64,000 bases of DNA from assembly GCA_964605155.1 (NCBI GenBank), contig CAZSAK010000016.1, positions 5,511-69,510 on the forward strand, in the 5' to 3' direction. Shown piece after piece: positions 63,105 through 64,000 of this stretch. The stretch is from CAZSAK01 sp964605155. GTDB lineage: Bacteria > Pseudomonadota > Gammaproteobacteria > SZUA-140. Position numbers and translations under genes: made by a program. Under the pieces are notes generated by a model. That model was not told the origin of the DNA. It saw only the letters and a program-made list of their open reading frames with translations, and made no database searches. Numbering within the stretch: the stretch's first letter is position 1; the number at the start of each line of letters is the position of its first letter.

Positions 63105-64000
63105 ATCTTCCGCCAGTGGGGACGGAATCGGACATGGCAACGGTACCGCACCCGCGAAATACGGTATTTCATTGCTGACGGATCAGGATATCTATCTGTT
63201 CAAACAAGGCAGGCACTTCAGGCTTTATCAAAAGCTTGGCGCCCATTTGCACACCGGCGACGATATGTCGGGCGTGCTGTTTGCTGTGTGGGCTCCCAAC
63301 GCCAGGAAGGTCTCGGTGTTGGGTGATTTCAACGGCTGGGATACCGATGCCCACCATTTAAAACCGCGTGAGGACGGATCCGGGATCTGGGAAGCATTCA
63401 TCCCCGGTCTCACCCGGGGCGCTCTCTATAAGTACCACATTGTTTCGCGCCATCATGAGTATCACGCGAACAAGGGTGATCCCTTTGCCTTTTCCTGGGA
63501 GTCACCCGCCCAAACGGCCTCAAGGGTATGGGATCTGCACTACGACTGGAACGATAGCGAGTGGATGAGTCGCCGGGCGAAAGCCAACAGTCTGGATGCA
63601 CCCTGGTCCATCTATGAAATGCATGCGGGTTCCTGGAGGCGGGTGCCGGAAGAGGGTAACCGGCCATTAACCTACAGGGAACTGGCAGAGTGGCTGCCCG
63701 ACTATGTCAGCGATCTGGGTTATACCCATGTCGAGCTGCTGCCGGTTACCGAACATCCGTTTTACGGTTCCTGGGGTTATCAGACGACCGGCTATTTTGC
63801 ACCCACGGCCCGTTACGGCATTCCCCAGGATTTCATGTACCTGATCGACTGCCTGCACCAGAAGGGCATCGGCGTGATCCTGGACTGGGTCCCGTCCCAC
63901 TTCCCCGACGATCTCCACGGATTGCGCTACTTCGACGGTACGTACCTGTTCGAACACGCCGATCCCAAACAGGGCTATCAGCCCGAGTGGCACAGCTATC
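63097..64000 (+). CDS. glgB: 1,4-alpha-glucan branching enzyme GlgB (partial, runs off right edge)
   Basis: About 301 codons of the N-terminal part; the rest is outside. GTG 63097 overlaps the glgC stop. The N1/CBM48 domain has FAVWAPNARKVSVLGDFNGWD, followed by the start of the GH13 catalytic barrel with IYEMHAGSWRR, VELLPVTEHPFYGSWGYQTTGYF and ILDWVPSHFPDD. The catalytic Asp, Glu and Asp lie beyond the edge. It forms alpha-1,6 branches in glycogen. Confidence 0.93.
   Translation, partial: MNRSSASGDGIGHGNGTAPAKYGISLLTDQDIYLFKQGRHFRLYQKLGAHLHTGDDMSGVLFAVWAPNARKVSVLGDFNGWDTDAHHLKPREDGSGIWEAFIPGLTRGALYKYHIVSRHHEYHANKGDPFAFSWESPAQTASRVWDLHYDWNDSEWMSRRAKANSLDAPWSIYEMHAGSWRRVPEEGNRPLTYRELAEWLPDYVSDLGYTHVELLPVTEHPFYGSWGYQTTGYFAPTARYGIPQDFMYLIDCLHQKGIGVILDWVPSHFPDDLHGLRYFDGTYLFEHADPKQGYQPEWHSY

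Overview
The window comes from a free-living gammaproteobacterial chromosome of moderate GC. I cannot name the genus, but a Chromatiales-like or sulfur-oxidiser-like lineage fits. The clearest clue is the gene order nadB / rpoE-rseABC-degP / lepA-lepB-DUF4845-rnc-era-recO-pdxJ-acpS. It matches the algU-mucABCD-lepA region of Pseudomonas and relatives. Other clues are a type IV pilus minor pilin cluster, prfB-lysS with the RF2 frameshift, sdhCDAB-sdhE-ygfX, an iron-sulfur (APS-type) CysH, outer-membrane phospholipase A and an initiator tRNA. There is no rRNA operon, CRISPR array or intact insertion sequence.

Layout. 1-1467: part of a MacAB-like exporter. 1600-9200: accessory genes, including an amino-acid permease remnant, a GAF/HD-GYP protein, Sel1 and ankyrin proteins, an alpha/beta-hydrolase-OsmC fusion, and a methionine-rich MxKDx lipoprotein convergent with an exported MsrA/MsrB pair. 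9250-14740: rimO, a second MacAB-like exporter and a CDF metal transporter. 14900-24740: a cytochrome c remnant, slyD, a GIY-YIG protein, pldA, a PP2C phosphatase with an atypical protein kinase, a 37-residue membrane protein, a rhomboid protease, a GGCT-like protein, cysH, an HDOD protein and a PilZ protein. 24824-26708: mtnB-mtnD-mtnC methionine salvage. 26970-31806: a loose, AT-rich stretch of hypothetical genes, an orphan ParA and small envelope proteins. 31943-35917: dodecin, ppiC, and pilV/pilX/pilW/fimT divergent from pilE.

35923-60918 is dense core genome: a COG4255-like gene, recJ, prfB, lysS, an HDOD gene, ygfZ, the succinate dehydrogenase operon with its assembly factor, nadB, the sigma-E envelope-stress operon with a good sigma-E promoter in front, and the lepA-to-acpS translation, RNA-processing and repair operon. 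A tRNA-fMet with its own promoter and terminator follows. Beyond it lie a truncated tyrosine recombinase and then glgC-glgB, whose base composition looks richer in GC. This suggests an old tRNA-targeted insertion next to glycogen genes.

Two themes recur. One is envelope maintenance: sigma-E and its regulators, DegP, OMPLA, periplasmic-type Msr enzymes and two exporters. The other is surface and cyclic-di-GMP signalling: HD-GYP, PilZ, two HDOD proteins and pilins. The most interesting candidate system is the Met-rich lipoprotein beside the exported methionine sulfoxide reductases. No novel defence or mobile system was found. All calls are by reading; no database search or folding calculation was run.
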